Under the pieces are notes generated by a model. That model was not told where the DNA came from, did no database searches, and worked only from the letters and a program-made list of their open reading frames with translations. DNA of 64,000 nucleotides from Formicarius rufipectus. Its lineage: Eukaryota > Chordata > Aves > Passeriformes > Formicariidae. The DNA lies in assembly GCA_013399695.1 (NCBI GenBank), contig VXAU01002071.1, positions 1,620,362 through 1,684,361 on the forward strand, read 5' to 3'. Within the stretch, counting starts at the first letter, position 1; every line of letters begins with the position of its first letter. The position numbers and the translations under genes were made by a program. Shown piece by piece: positions 22,718 to 33,736 of this stretch.

Positions 22718-24542
22718 GCTCCTTTGAAAAACCTCAAGGAACAGTGAGGTTGAACAAGTGACCACCGGAGATCCCTGATACAATTCCTCTGAGAGGAGCT
22801 GGGCAGAATATGTTTTCCTGGGCATTTAGGAAGTAACACACCCGTTTTCCCCATTCTGCATGAGAGTGGCCTGAAATGTCACAAAATCCACCACGGAGGG
22901 AAAGACAAAATAATAACTAAAGCTACAAAGTTTCTGCCACCCACCAACCAGATTCTCTGGGCCTCAGAAAAACCTGCTTTGAATTCCCATTCCCAGCAAT
23001 GCATAATTATTTATGTTTAGTTTACTTCATTAAAAAACCCAAACAAACAGGAATTCTAGTCTAGATCTATGTTTCTTTGTAACTGACTTGTTTCCAAGAA
23101 AAGCTTTGATTTTTTTCACAAAACAATGTTCCCTGGAGAACATCCCCCACTCCCAGACCCCAACTCAATTCACATGATTTTTTTTTTTTCCAGGGACAAA
23201 CTTCCCTTTTATCTACAACGCTTGCCTGTGTTACACCCACCCTGCAGCCAAAGCCAAAGGGGGACAGGGCAGGATGAGCTGCACAGGCACCTTGGTCTCA
23301 GCCCCACCAGGAGCAGCCTCCCACTAACCGGACCCCTTTCCACTTCCCAACCACTGCAGTCCCCCTGTTGGGGGCTGTGTGCCTGAGAGCCTGGATTATC
23401 CAGCGAGGAATGAATTCCAGAAGCACAATTCCAGCAGATAAACTGTGCTGCTTGTTTTCAGATGCCATCATTTAGAGAATGTGCAGGGGAATTGTAAAAC
23501 AGGATTCACTTCGTGATGCGGATGAAGTCGGCGCTGAATCCTAAACGAGCTGGAAGCCACATGCTAAATTGTGTCAGCAACACCTCAGTGAACAGAAATA
23601 TGAGCTTTTCTCTGTCTCTGAGACACCTCTCCTCGAGTGATCCATGGAGTGGCATCCTTATCAAGCTAGACAGAACAGACTAGATTTTCTGACAAATCTG
23701 TCAGTTGTGCAGGGCTGCAGACACGCTTCCAGCTGGGTGCAGCCAGCGGGGGTGACAAGGCTGGGGGCTCTCACATCAGCACCTCTCAGACTTGTACTCT
23801 AGATAGTGTATTAAACCCCTCTGAAACACCACGTGCCATTCCCTGCAGAGATCAATATCCAGTGCAGCTCTCAGACATGAGATGGTTTCACAGCCCAGTT
23901 TCCTCTTTGTGACACCATCCACATCCCATGCCAAGGCTTCTGTGGGTTAGAAGTGACCTGCAGCATCCATGGCACAAACTGGGAGGCAGAGTTGGAGTTG
24001 TGATCCTAAAAGCCTGAAAGCCAAGTGGTCTGCAGGCAGTGGGCACAAGAATGAAGAAATGAAACCCCAATAAATAACCCCTTATGGCCCAACTATTCCT
24101 TTCCCCCAAGGCTATAATCTCCCAAGCACAGGCACACTCATGTGACCCTGGGAATCAGGTGCACAGAAAACCCCACGGATTACAGTCTTTTCTGTATCAT
24201 GGCATCTGCAATATTTCATCTACTTAGAGTAAGAGCATAAGGGCTAAAAATAGGATTAACTCACAATCACTAAGACCATGTTTACTCAAACCGCTCTCCT
24301 TCCAGTACCTCAGGATTTGTGCCCTGCTCAGCTGTGCAGAAAGAACCGACACGGTACCTTTGCACCCACCAACAGATCTGAGAGCACAGCAAGTTCTGAC
24401 TTTTGAACTTCCTGCACCCAGCCATGGAAGGAAAGAGGTGATTGCATCTGGTTTGGGAGTGATACATTTTCATAGGAAGGGTTCACCCTGAAGTACCAGC
24501 ACACAAGGAATTGATAAAAGCAGCCTGCTTTCATGTTGTTTC
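22718..24542. other. single-copy DNA, no gene recognised
   Basis: Mixed composition, AT-rich around 22990-23120 and with a T11 run near 23180. No CR1 or tandem repeat was seen. Confidence 0.5.
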
Positions 24543-25019
24543 ATGCTGCAGTTTGACGGGGCAGACCCAGGACAGAGATGTGAGGTGCTTGAATTTCACT
24601 GCCACACGCCTGGGACGTCACTGGGGCTTCTCCCATTGCAGGGAAGGATCTTAAAAGAGCATACTTTATTATCTCTCAATAAAAGGCAGTGTGGTCAAAA
24701 TAGCAACTGCCAATTTGCAGGCCAGTGTGGGTTCCAATCTGTCTGTTATTTATGTTACAATGGAAATGGGATGGAAGAAATGACAAATCTGCTCCGTGGA
24801 GCTGACGAGCATCCAGATGGAAAGGCAGTGTTAGCAAACATTCATGTGGCAGAGGCAACCACTGCTGCTGCAGCCTGGGTACTGCACTGGGCAGAACACG
24901 AGCTTGGAACAGAAATGCCTCCAATGAACATGCAGGGAAGGAAAATGATGAAGGAAAACATCACTGCATATGGCACTGAGGGCTGTGCCAGGCTGGGCTC
25001 CCTCCATCCTCCACCGTGA
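24543..25019 (+). other. 158-codon open frame, unrecognised, probably not a gene
   Basis: An ATG-initiated frame with a cysteine-rich middle (several C-X2-6-C spacings at about residues 50-72) and an alanine run near residue 107. No family is recognised. The ATG context is poor (TTTCATGC), there is no upstream promoter signal, and splice sites are not evident. It is among the cleanest ATG-started frames in a repeat-free part of the window, so it is recorded, but chance is the simplest explanation. Confidence 0.15.
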
Positions 25020-26330
25020 GCAGAGTCCTGCAGCCAAACATCACCACAACTCCTGGTATGTCCCCGGGGGGCTGGGAGGAATCAGGGAAATGGGACCCCT
25101 GGCCTTGCCCTGGTAGGGCACTGCTGAGAGCCACGTGCCCCTGCCAGATGCAGCCAGCTGGGCACTAATCCTGCACAGCCCAGCTGTGGTGGGAAGCAAA
25201 GGGGCTGGGACCTCCCAGCGGAGTCTCTGCTGCCACAGCCCCACTCCTGCCACAGCTGACACCAGTGGCTTCATTTCTGATGCCTCCCCGTCTTCTGCAT
25301 CCTTGTTCCTGCAGCAGGTGCTGAATTTTGGTGTCTAATGACAATGTATGACCAAAGAAGAACCACCCAAGCCACCAGCACAGCATCCTCCTGCCTTCCC
25401 CAGAGACGTAACCCAGCCCTTCCCTGCACACGGTGGCAGCTCTCCCTCCTCCCTCCCATTCCCACAAACCCTGCACTGGATCCCAGGGGATTCACTGACT
25501 CACCCCACACACACACAACCCGTGGCTGGTCTCACAGTGTTGCGGTGGCCTTTCTGGACGTTGTTTTTGCCCCTCTGGTGTGCCCACAGCCCGTGGCATC
25601 CCTGCTCCTCACTCGTGCCAGCTTTGCCTGTTATCCACAGGAACAGCACTTCCAGCAGGACTCTGGAAATCCGAGCCCGAGAGTTGAGGAATATTTTAAA
25701 CTTGTCATGTTCAAAGGCTTCGTTTGTGTCAAAAAAAAAATCTAATTTAGTGCGGGGTTTGCAGACTCTGGTGACAAGGCCCACTCTTTTCTGGGAAAAA
25801 CAGGGATGGAGAAAAGCAGCTCCCGAAGTTTCAGGGAGCTCAGCGACTGCGGCGCTTCCTCAAGGGAATGTCAGTCCCCAGGCGTGTGCAGAGCTGTTAC
25901 CATGACAGGGGTTTGATCTGCACAGAAATCTTTGAATCTGTCTCCAACACAAGGGATAACAAAGTAAAACTTAACCTTTTCCATAGGAGGAGCCAAGTGG
26001 GGGCTCCTGAGAGCACAAGCTGCTCTTGGCAGCTCCCGGCTCGAAAACTCAGCCAGGGTGGAACAATGGGGACCCAATCCTTAACACTTCATCTCCCTTC
26101 AGAATTCGAGTCAGAGTTTTGGCAAGGAAGCACTAGAAAAGATCACCAGCAGCTCAGCATGGCTGTTTCACCCCAGTGCCAGCCCAGTCCCACCACCTCC
26201 TGCCCTCGGACCAGCAGCTGCCACTGCGCACACAAAGCCTTCACCCCCAAGGCCAACCCCAAGTTCTGCCAAGACCGTCTGCCCTTCATTTACGTTCCTT
26301 CTCCTGTCAAAATGGTGACATTAATGAGCA
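25020..26330. other. single-copy DNA, no gene recognised
   Basis: C-rich DNA with a short (CA)n at about 25507-25517 and an A10 run at about 25731-25740. The open frames of up to 185 codons on + at 25338-25905 overlap each other in different frames and show no protein features. Confidence 0.5.
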
Positions 26331-26720
26331 CACTCCGAGGGGGACTTCGTGCCAATTAACAATCTCTCGTTAGCTTAATTAGAGGACACATGTTTTTAAT
26401 CACAGCTAAGAATGTGGAGTGATTGAGGGATTGATTTGGAGCTTTTGAAAGCCAGTGTCAGTGCAAGGGATTTAATTTGGCAGATGTGGTTAAAGAAAGA
26501 GCAAAGGTCTTAACTGCCTTTGGCTAAATGGGCTCCATCGTGGGCTGAGGCACAGGGAAACAGTTCCAGGGACAGTATTTCCCTGCCAGCACCAAGGAGA
26601 GTCTACTTTGAATTTCAAGACATTGAGAAATGTGTATAAAAGCAACACCACTGATTTAATTTCTGGATTGGCATCAGTCATTTTGCAGCATAAATATGCC
26701 TTCTCTGAGTGGGACATACT
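26331..26720. other. AT-rich single-copy block
   Basis: AT-rich with TTAATTAG and TTTAATTTG words resembling homeodomain sites. Possible conserved non-coding DNA, judged on composition only. Confidence 0.25.
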
Positions 26721-28000
26721 CCCTCCCAGCCTCCTCCATGGTCACCTCCCCCAAAGGGGAAGGAATTGCAGCACCCTGGTCATTTTATCTCAAACCTTCC
26801 AGTTCCATTCAAAAAAGTCTTCTCCTGTACTCTCAAATGCAAATGATAAATGGCTCTGGGACGTCACTCACCCAGGAGAGGGTTCCTGTGTGTAATGAGG
26901 AGGTCTCAACCTCCAGAACACACCAGATACTCCTCCAGTGAGGCTCTGATCAGACTTGCTGCTGACACGGCCTTCTGCAAGAGGAGACCTTTGCAAACCA
27001 CATGGATGATACAGCTTTGGTCACAAAAAAAGAGTCAGTCCATGTGTCCTCAGCCAGAACTCAGCCTCAGAGATTGGAATTGGAGATCTTAATCCCATAA
27101 TTTCCTTCTGTTCAATGACTTCATCCCTAAGGTATAATCAGGGAAGATATTGCTTCAGAAATGATCATCTAAACACAAACCAGAGCAGTGTCACCTCCCT
27201 GGCATAAAGTTCAGCCACCTCAGACCTCCTCTAGTGCCAGTGTCAAGCAATTCCTTCTCCTAAGTTAACCCCAGCTGTTCGCAGAGGAGAGGACAGCAAG
27301 GACAAAGTGGTTTGAAACCATTTGTCACCAGAGCCTGAACCAGAGCTGGTGACAAAGGATCAAAGTGGTGACACCTGAACTGGATGTCTGGAAAAAGCAA
27401 CTGCAGCTTCACTTGCTTTGCTGCTCTGTGTCACTGCTGGAGGAGGACAAACACAGCCTGTCCAAAGGCCTTCACCACAGACACTCCAGATGTGATATTC
27501 CTGCCTCAGAAACACCTGGAATCTTTGCCTCTCCATTTCCTGGATCAGCAGTTGTCATCCCCCCTCTTCACTGTAACTCCAGCTTTCATTCAATGGCCTT
27601 ACTGCACATCTGCCTCTTGCCACATCCTCCTGCCCTGCCTGTGAACGCTGGAGCACGAAGTGCTGGAGTGTTTGCACAAGGAGAGGGATGTGACATTCAC
27701 CAGCACTCTCAGACAGCAGGAGAAACCCCAGAGAGCTTTGGGTACAGAGCTTTGGGTCAGAGGTGTTTTGGAACCACAGCTTTGCCCAGCACTGCCCCGT
27801 GTCTGAGCCAGGTCTGCTGTGTTAATACCCCCTCATCCTGCACCCTCGAGCCCCTTCCCCTTCCAGGACACCGAGCTGGGCAGTTCTACAGGACCTGTTG
27901 CCTACTGGTTTCATCCATAGACCTTGAAGAACCACAAGTTCTAATTTCCCCCGTATCTGTCATCTCCAAGGAATGTCCCTATCAGGTTGCAACAACAAAT
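26721..28000. other. single-copy DNA, no gene recognised
   Basis: Includes a POU octamer ATGCAAAT at 26837-26844 and two adjacent inverted repeats at 27308-27356 (listed separately). The 214-codon open frame at 27365-28009 on + has no recognisable domain or exon boundaries. Confidence 0.5.
27308..27356. repeat. two adjacent inverted repeats
   Basis: TGGTTTGAAACCA at 27308-27320 is a palindrome around a central G. It is directly followed by 11-bp perfect arms TTTGTCACCAG (27321-27331) and CTGGTGACAAA (27346-27356) separated by 14 nt. If transcribed, the second would fold into a small hairpin. Confidence 0.9.
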
Positions 28001-28690
28001 TCTGGTTGATTCCAAATCATCTCAGAGCTGTATTTTTACAGGCTCAAGCTGACCTTGTTAAAGCTTTGTTGTCTTAATAACTTTGGAATATGTCATCTAA
28101 AATGAGAGCAAGCTCACTGTTTACTAAACGTGTAGAGATCTTGTTTCTCCCCTTGATTTGTTTTTCAATGTATTCTCTTTTTCCCCACCCAAATATAATA
28201 AATATTGTAGAAAGGTTAAGGTCAGAAAGAGATGGATTCTCTAAGCTAGTAGACTGGAAATATTCAAGGAATGGAATCAGCAGAACCCAAGCCAGCTCTA
28301 ATAGCTTTCATCTGTTATGTTTGCCTTCTTTCACTAATCTAATGCCCATGTTTTTGTAAGAGAGGAGTTAAACATAACTTTTTTTTCTTCCCAGATTTAT
28401 GAGTAATATGCAGCAAATCGGGCAGATCACTCAGGCAAACAGTAGCTCTCCAATTCTCAGAAACATTCATCTCGGATAAAAATGGAATGTGGAATTTTTC
28501 AGAAACGGCTCAGCCCTTGTGCAAGCAGAGCTATTGATTTCACCTTTAGAGGAGCAATTAGAAGATATATATGCAATGTCAGTGTTGTTGTTAATGAAAC
28601 ATATCTTTCCCTACTCAGTATTCTGCTTATTTTCTTAGATACAGGACTTGAAGGAAGTTAAAAATCACGCTGCAGTATGAGTTGGTGAGG
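28001..28690. other. AT-rich single-copy block, candidate conserved non-coding DNA
   Basis: About 690 bp of AT-rich sequence without repeats, with several TTAAT and ATTA words and a T7 run near 28381. The look is that of conserved non-coding DNA. Not testable from one sequence. Confidence 0.3.
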
Positions 28691-29089
28691 TATCACAAAA
28701 AGATAATCACATTTCAGGGAGCATCACTCACCCTGAGAGAGCTCAAAGCGCCTGTGGAATATTTGCAGAGGCACACAATTTCTAAAACAGTGGCAGAAAA
28801 GAGGCATGAAGAGGATCCTTCTGTCCTCTCAGCTTCTACCCAAAATTCAGGAGGCAGGAGGTCTTGCAGGAATCGGGTCTGCTCGTGGAGCTCCACCAGC
28901 ACTGAGCAGGTCACTCCTGACTCCTGCCCTGGAGGAGCCCTTCCCCGGGGCTGCACCCCCTGTGCCACCTCACACCTCACGGGATGGGCTTGGATTCAAC
29001 ACACCAGCAGGACCCCCCAGTTCTAACGGCAGGGGCAGCACTGACTGCACCTTACACACTTCCTTATCCCCCAGGATGAATCCCAGAAT
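28691..29089. other. non-coding stretch
   Basis: Unique C-rich sequence leading up to a pair of CR1 fragments. No gene signal. Confidence 0.5.
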
Positions 29090-29546
29090 CAATTGGGTTG
29101 GAAAAAACCTCCGAGACCATCAAGTCCACCCCTTGATCCAACTCCAGCCCCTTTACCAGATCGTGGCACTGAGTGCCATGTCCAATCTCAGTTTAAACAC
29201 CTCCAGGGATGGTGGATCCCCCCTCTCTGGGCAGGTCATTCCAATGCCTGGTCATTCCAATGCCTGGTCACTCCCTCTGGAAAGAAATTCTTTCTAATAT
29301 CCCACCTCAATGTCCCCTGGCACAGCTTAAGCCCCCTTGTCCTATTGTGTCTGCCTGGGAGAAGAGCCCAACCCCACCTGGCCATGACCTCCCTTCAGGG
29401 AGTTGTGGAGAGTGAAGAGGTCACCTCTCAGCCTCCTCTTCTCCAGACTGAACACCCCCAGCTCCCTCAGCCTCTCCCCACTGGACTTGTGCTCCAGTCC
29501 CTTCCCCAGACCTCGTTGCTCTTCTCTGGACCTGCTCCAGCACCTC
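29090..29546 (-). mobile_element. CR1 LINE 3' fragment, about 455 bp
   Basis: Antisense landmarks are CCCAGAATCAATTGGGTTGG, ACCATCAAGTCCACCCCTTG, CACCTCCAGGGATGGTGGAT, TTCTTTCTAATATCCCACCT, CCTTGTCCTATTGTGTCTGC, TCTCCAGACTGAACACCCCC, AGCTCCCTCAGCCTCTCCCC and TGGACTTGTGCTCCAG. The longest CR1 copy in the window. A 16-bp direct duplication at 29234-29265 lies inside it. A second CR1 3' end follows without a gap. Confidence 0.93.
29234..29265. repeat. 16-bp tandem duplication inside CR1
   Basis: The unit GGTCATTCCAATGCCT occurs twice in direct succession, with a further partial GGTCA. The CR1 consensus has this segment once, so this is a local duplication after insertion, identical in both copies. 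Confidence 0.95.
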
Positions 29547-29740
29547 ACTGAACCACTGAGGTTGGAAAAGCCTTCTGCAATCCAGTCCACCCTGTGTCTG
29601 ATCCCCACCTTGTCCCCCAGCCCAGAGCACTGACTGCCATGTCCAGCCCTTCCTTGGACACCTCCAGGGGTGGGGACTCCACCACCCTTCCAATACCTGA
29701 CAACCCTTTCCATGAAGAAATTCCTCCTGGGAGGAATTCC
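29547..29740 (-). mobile_element. second CR1 LINE 3' end, abutting the first
   Basis: Landmarks restart at the 3' end of a CR1: ACCACTGAGGTTGGAAAAGC, CACCTTGTCCCCCAGCCC, CCTTCCTTGGACACCTCCAG, GGGGTGGGGACTCCACCACC and CTTTCCATGAAGAAATTCCT. The 3'-end type differs from that of the preceding copy. A small inverted repeat (9-bp arms) is at 29719-29738. The head-to-tail order means one element landed in or next to the other. Confidence 0.92.
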
Positions 29741-31713
29741 TGTGGTATTTTTAGCCCTTTATTCTCTTCCTGAGAGTGGAGGGTCAGGCTGTCCCACAGA
29801 GACCTAATCTGTATTTCCAGCAGAATTACATTTATCACCTCTGGTGAGTCACCCAGCTGGATTTGGATGTCATGCTCTCTCCTCCTTTCTGGTTCTATTT
29901 ATCTCTCTCCAGCTAACTTTTCAAAGTCAAATTGATGATGAATTATGGAAGGCAACTGCATTTTATCCAGCATCATGATTTCTGCACATCTTTGTCACCC
30001 ACACACCAATTCCAGGTCTCTGGCAATATTAATGGATACTTCCCTGCAGCAAAGCTAAAACAGCCCAGAGAACCTTCGGATGGGGGCGAGGCAGTTTATG
30101 GGGTGATCCATCAGAGCAGTGGCCTGAGACCACCCGCTCTGACAGGCTACAGCAGCAGAGCCAGCAGGGCACAGCTGGAAGGGAACACACTCCCATTCCC
30201 CCCTTTTCATTTTCCCAGGAGCCCACACCACCAGGAGCCCTTTGGGAAGGGGGCTCGTGGCGTTCAGTGGTTCTGCTCCCCCCAGAGACACAACACTCCT
30301 CCCAGTTGCTTCAGAGCCTGATTATTACACTTCAGAGAGCCACTGGATTCTGACCTAGAGTGAAATCTGGGTCTCTCCTGAAATCCTTCTCCACAGACCA
30401 ACAAAACGACCAAGAAGTTAGAGAAGTAGTAGAATTACATTCCTCCTGTAGCAAATGGAAGGTTTTCAATCACAGGCACAGAATTGAGCCCTTGAAGGCT
30501 CCATCCCATTGTTGGCTGCTGTGCATGCAGGCCATGAAACTATTCAGGTTGGGAAACACCACCCTCCTCCTCATCTTCAGAGCTCTCTGCCCCTTTGGGA
30601 TCAGCTCCGCAAGGAAAGCTGGACAGCTCAGCAGCACCACCCACGGATCCAGAGCACCTGATTTGGTGGCTCCACCACGGGGCTTTGGGACACAATTGAG
30701 GCTCAGCTGCCCTCAGGCTCCAGAAGTTATAACAATGAACTGGAAACAATAACTTTAAGCACCTGCACTTTTGGAGAAGTCATTCAGAGAAACTCAGAAT
30801 CATTTCTGCCCTGTTTTTTTCCTTTTTATTTTGATTTTGCTAATAAAGTGGGGATTTTAACCAGAACTGATATTCAGGCACTGCTTGGAATGATGTTGTT
30901 GTTGTCAGTGTCCAATTCAGAGCATGAGGCCACCAAGTCAGTGGCCAAACCAGTCCATGAAAGCAGGACAAGGAGAAACAATGCATAAAGAATCTGGGGG
31001 CTTGAATGTCGGCTGAGTGGTCTGGGCAATACCAGAACCAAGAATGATCCACGGGATCCCAGGCTGAGGTTCTTGGAAAGTAACTGAAACTCACTGGGAA
31101 AAAAAAGGAAAGCTCTTAAAAACAGTGAATTTGAACAATTTTTATGAAGAATTAAATATTTACAGGATATGAAATACTTACTGGAAAGATTAAGGAAAAG
31201 AGGGAAATTGCTAAACAACTAAAATGACTAGAAACAAACACATTTCTTGATGAAATAAAAGGATTATGGCAAAGCTTCCCTGTGAAAATTGATAAAAAGC
31301 CTTATTCCCAATTTTCTCTCAGTCCGTTAAGAGTCAACCATGTGGAGAAATTATTAGGAGCTGTAATATCTCAACCTGTATTTTTAATCAGCCATTCAAA
31401 TTAATGCAAAGCAGATGGAGTGGACCATATTTTTCTAAATCACACACATTAAAATATGTAATTGAAGTTTTTGAGCTTAGAAACCAAAATGTACCAAGGC
31501 CACAGTCCCAAGTCCCACGTTTTCCACTCTGATTTAGCAAATCAATGCTAAATATTTGTAGAAAATACTGCTATTCGAAGTGTGGTCCATATATGTTCCC
31601 CTAAAACAAGGACTGGAGTGTCTACTGTATTTTGGGGCAGATATTTGCATAACTGATTACCAAAACTCAGCAGCAGCAATCCAGATTAGCAAAGATTTCT
31701 CCAGTGAAGGAGA
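29741..31713. other. single-copy DNA, no gene recognised
   Basis: C-rich to about 30750, then AT-rich from 31090 to 31680 with a POU octamer ATTTGCAT at 31643-31650. The segment 29821-29843 has acceptor- and donor-like flanks (see findings). No gene. Confidence 0.5.
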
Positions 31714-31790
31714 GGCCAGGCACTGGTGCAGGCTGGCCAGGCACTGGGACAGACTGGCCAGGCACTGGGACAGGGTGGCCAGGGCAGTCA
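31714..31790. repeat. 21-bp minisatellite, about 3.5 copies
   Basis: Units starting GGCCAGGCACTGG begin at 31714, 31735 and 31756, each 21 bp, followed by a partial fourth. The period is a multiple of three, so open frames pass through on both strands. Confidence 0.95.
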
Positions 31791-31856
31791 CCACTCCTGG
31801 AACTGGGCAGAAAACAAGCAGAACTGGCACTTTGTCAGAAGGTTGAGTGGCCATGG

Positions 31857-32130
31857 TGGGTTCCTGCATCCCAGTGGGTTCCTGCATCCCAGTAGGTTCC
31901 TGGGTTCCTGCATCCCAGTGAGTTCCTGGATCCCTGCAACCCGGTGGGTCCTGGATCCCAGGGGGTTCCTGGATTCCTGCATCCCAGTGGATCCCTGCAT
32001 CCCAGTGCATTCCTGGGTCCCAGTGGGTTCTTGGGTCCCTGAATCCCAGTGGATTCCTGCATCCTAGTGGGTTCCTGGGTCCCAATGGGTCCCTGCATCC
32101 CAGTGGATCCCTGTGTCCCTGCATCCCAGC
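31857..32130. repeat. degenerate 18-bp minisatellite
   Basis: About 270 bp built from variants of GGGTTCCTGCATCCCAGT, with insertions of 9-bp half-units (GGATTCCTG, GGGTCCCTG). The 18/9 periodicity keeps a minus-strand frame open for 224 codons (31657-32331), producing a G-C-R-D-P-L-G/N-P-L-G-type repetitive peptide. That frame is a result of the repeat and not evidence for a gene. Confidence 0.93.
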
Positions 32131-32516
32131 AGCAGCACCCGGGATGAAGGCAGAGCATATGGAGCAGCAGGACAAACACGTCTCCTCACGTCTGGCACGA
32201 GACCACGGCGAGGCGTGAAGGAAGTGGGAGGAAGGGAGGGGAGCAGACAGCTGGCCTGGAGCACAGAGCAGCATCTCACACACATGGCAAGGCCAGCAAA
32301 GCCCTTCCTCCCCCTTCTGCTCCCCTCCCATTCATGGGAAACACTAACGAGGGGTTGTGCAAACTGCTCCTGACACGGGAGCCCAATTAAGCACCTCTGT
32401 GAAACCCGAGCACAGAGGGCTGGGGAACCAGGCCCCCTCTTCCTGGGAATGATTCTGGGATGGCCTCCAGTGATTGGGATATGGATGGTGGTGCAAAAAC
32501 TTCCACTGCTACAGCA
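32131..32516. other. non-coding stretch
   Basis: Unique sequence between two tandem repeats. Nothing recognised. Confidence 0.5.
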
Positions 32517-32600
32517 GGGTTGTGGACCATCAGCATCTCAGGGCTGGGACTCCTTTCAGGGTTGTGGACCATCAGCATCTCAGGGCTGGGACTCCTTTCA
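32517..32600. repeat. exact 42-bp tandem duplication
   Basis: A 42-bp unit beginning GGGTTGTGGACCATCAGCAT occurs twice (32517-32558 and 32559-32600) without a single difference. It ends exactly where a minus-strand CR1 3' end begins. Confidence 0.97.
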
Positions 32601-32785
32601 GAGAATTGTAGGATAGCCTGGGAATGGACCCACAAGGACCATTGAGGCCAACTCCTGGTCCTGCTCGGGACACCCCAAAATCCCAACATATCCAAACTCT
32701 TCTGGAGCTCTGGCAGCCTTGGGGTTGCTCCCCCACTGCCCTGGAGAGCCTGTTCAGTTCCCTTTCCTCTCCACAAAGATGTTGC
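32601..32785 (-). mobile_element. CR1 LINE 3' fragment, older type
   Basis: Antisense landmarks are GAATTGTAGGATAGCCTGGG, GACCCACAAGGACCATTGAG, CCAACTCCTGGTCCTGCTCG, GGACACCCCAAAATC and GGAGAGCCTGTTCAGTTCCC. These match the CR1 subtype whose 3' end carries the CACAAGGATCATTGAGTCC motif. Divergence is visible throughout, with small deletions. Confidence 0.82.
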
Positions 32786-33577
32786 ATATTAACCTGTGAA
32801 TCAATGTGGAAATTAGAAAACTTAATGAAAACTTAATGATCGTTGCTCATCACCTGTGGGAGAGGGACATGAACATGCCACCACTCATCCACACCCATCA
32901 ATCTGAGCATTTTATTTGGAAGCTTCGGACTAAGGGAGAGGGAAGTTATTTTTGCCAACATTTCCAGACACTTTAATGATCAGAAACTCAAAATTTCCAT
33001 TCCACTTCAAATGTTAGTGGGTTTGCTTTCCGATTTGCAGAAATTGCCATGTTTGTACACCAAAATGGTAAGCACTGAGTGATGATGTGCACTGCAACAA
33101 AATGAACTGAGATGGGAAGGCTGAGTTTGAAAGAAAAACCAAACAAACAAGTTTGAAGGAAAAACAAAACCCACCAGTGAAAACCAGAATTAAACATGCC
33201 ACAGTATTTCCTGCTATTTCTACCAGAAACCCCACGTAGACTCAAACATGGGTTTAAAATTCACTGGAGGTCTCTTTGCAAGGAGAACCTTCTCAGTGAA
33301 GATGGGTCTGTTTTTCAGCTCAGTGTTGCTCTTCAAATTATAGCTTCCTAGTTAGAGTAATTAAATAACCATAATTAAATATGTATTATAATATAAATAC
33401 ATCCATGGCACTCCAATGGCACTTGTTCTGGTGTTCTTTTCAGAGGAGTAACTGCTCTCCCACTTCAAACCAAACATGGATTTTCTTCCCTGCTGGAGTG
33501 GGTTTGATTTTGTTGCCTGTGGATCTGCTCGTACCAACCTCTGCAAATAAAACAAAAGCTTTTCTTTGTCTCTACAG
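32786..33577. other. AT-rich single-copy DNA
   Basis: AT-rich around 32790-33420, with no repeats. It ends in a strong splice-acceptor-like pyrimidine tract at about 33559-33577. Confidence 0.5.
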
Positions 33578-33736
33578 GTCATTTTGCTCCTCGTCACAGC
33601 CATAAAAAGCCCCCAGAGCAGCAGCACTGCCGCCTTGGGTCGGGCTCCCCCGGCATCCCCCTCCCCTTCTGCTCACAAACCTTGTGCTTCAATCCCAAAT
33701 ATTTCCCTCCTGGCAAAGTCCTGTGTTTTTTTCCAG
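33578..33736 (+). other. candidate 159-nt exon, or recursive splice site at its end
   Basis: The tract CTTTTCTTTGTCTCTACAG ends at 33577 and is a strong 3' splice site. At 33736/33737 the donor CAG|GTGAGT is a perfect consensus. The 159 nt between them (53 codons) are open in one frame with both boundaries at codon edges, so it would be a symmetric phase-0 exon. The encoded peptide begins VILLLVTAIKSPQ and is S/P/A-rich; I recognise no family. The donor is itself preceded by a pyrimidine tract (CCTGTGTTTTTTTCCAG), so the junction 33736/33737 also fits the juxtaposed AG|GT form of a recursive splice site. Either would imply that the window lies in a transcribed intron. Confidence 0.3.

Noticed and set aside
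26872..26885. 14-nt microexon-like segment on the minus strand with acceptor and GGG-type donor
   Set aside because: The donor is weaker (TGG|GTGAGT) and many such short pairs occur by chance; kept out of the candidates as an example of the background rate.
27365..28009. 214-codon plus-strand open frame
   Set aside because: No recognisable domain or exon boundary, and its start codon is not in a good context.
31657..32331. 224-codon minus-strand frame with a repetitive G-C-R-D-P peptide
   Set aside because: It is produced by the 18/9-bp minisatellite, whose period is a multiple of three and lacks stops. No splice or promoter context.
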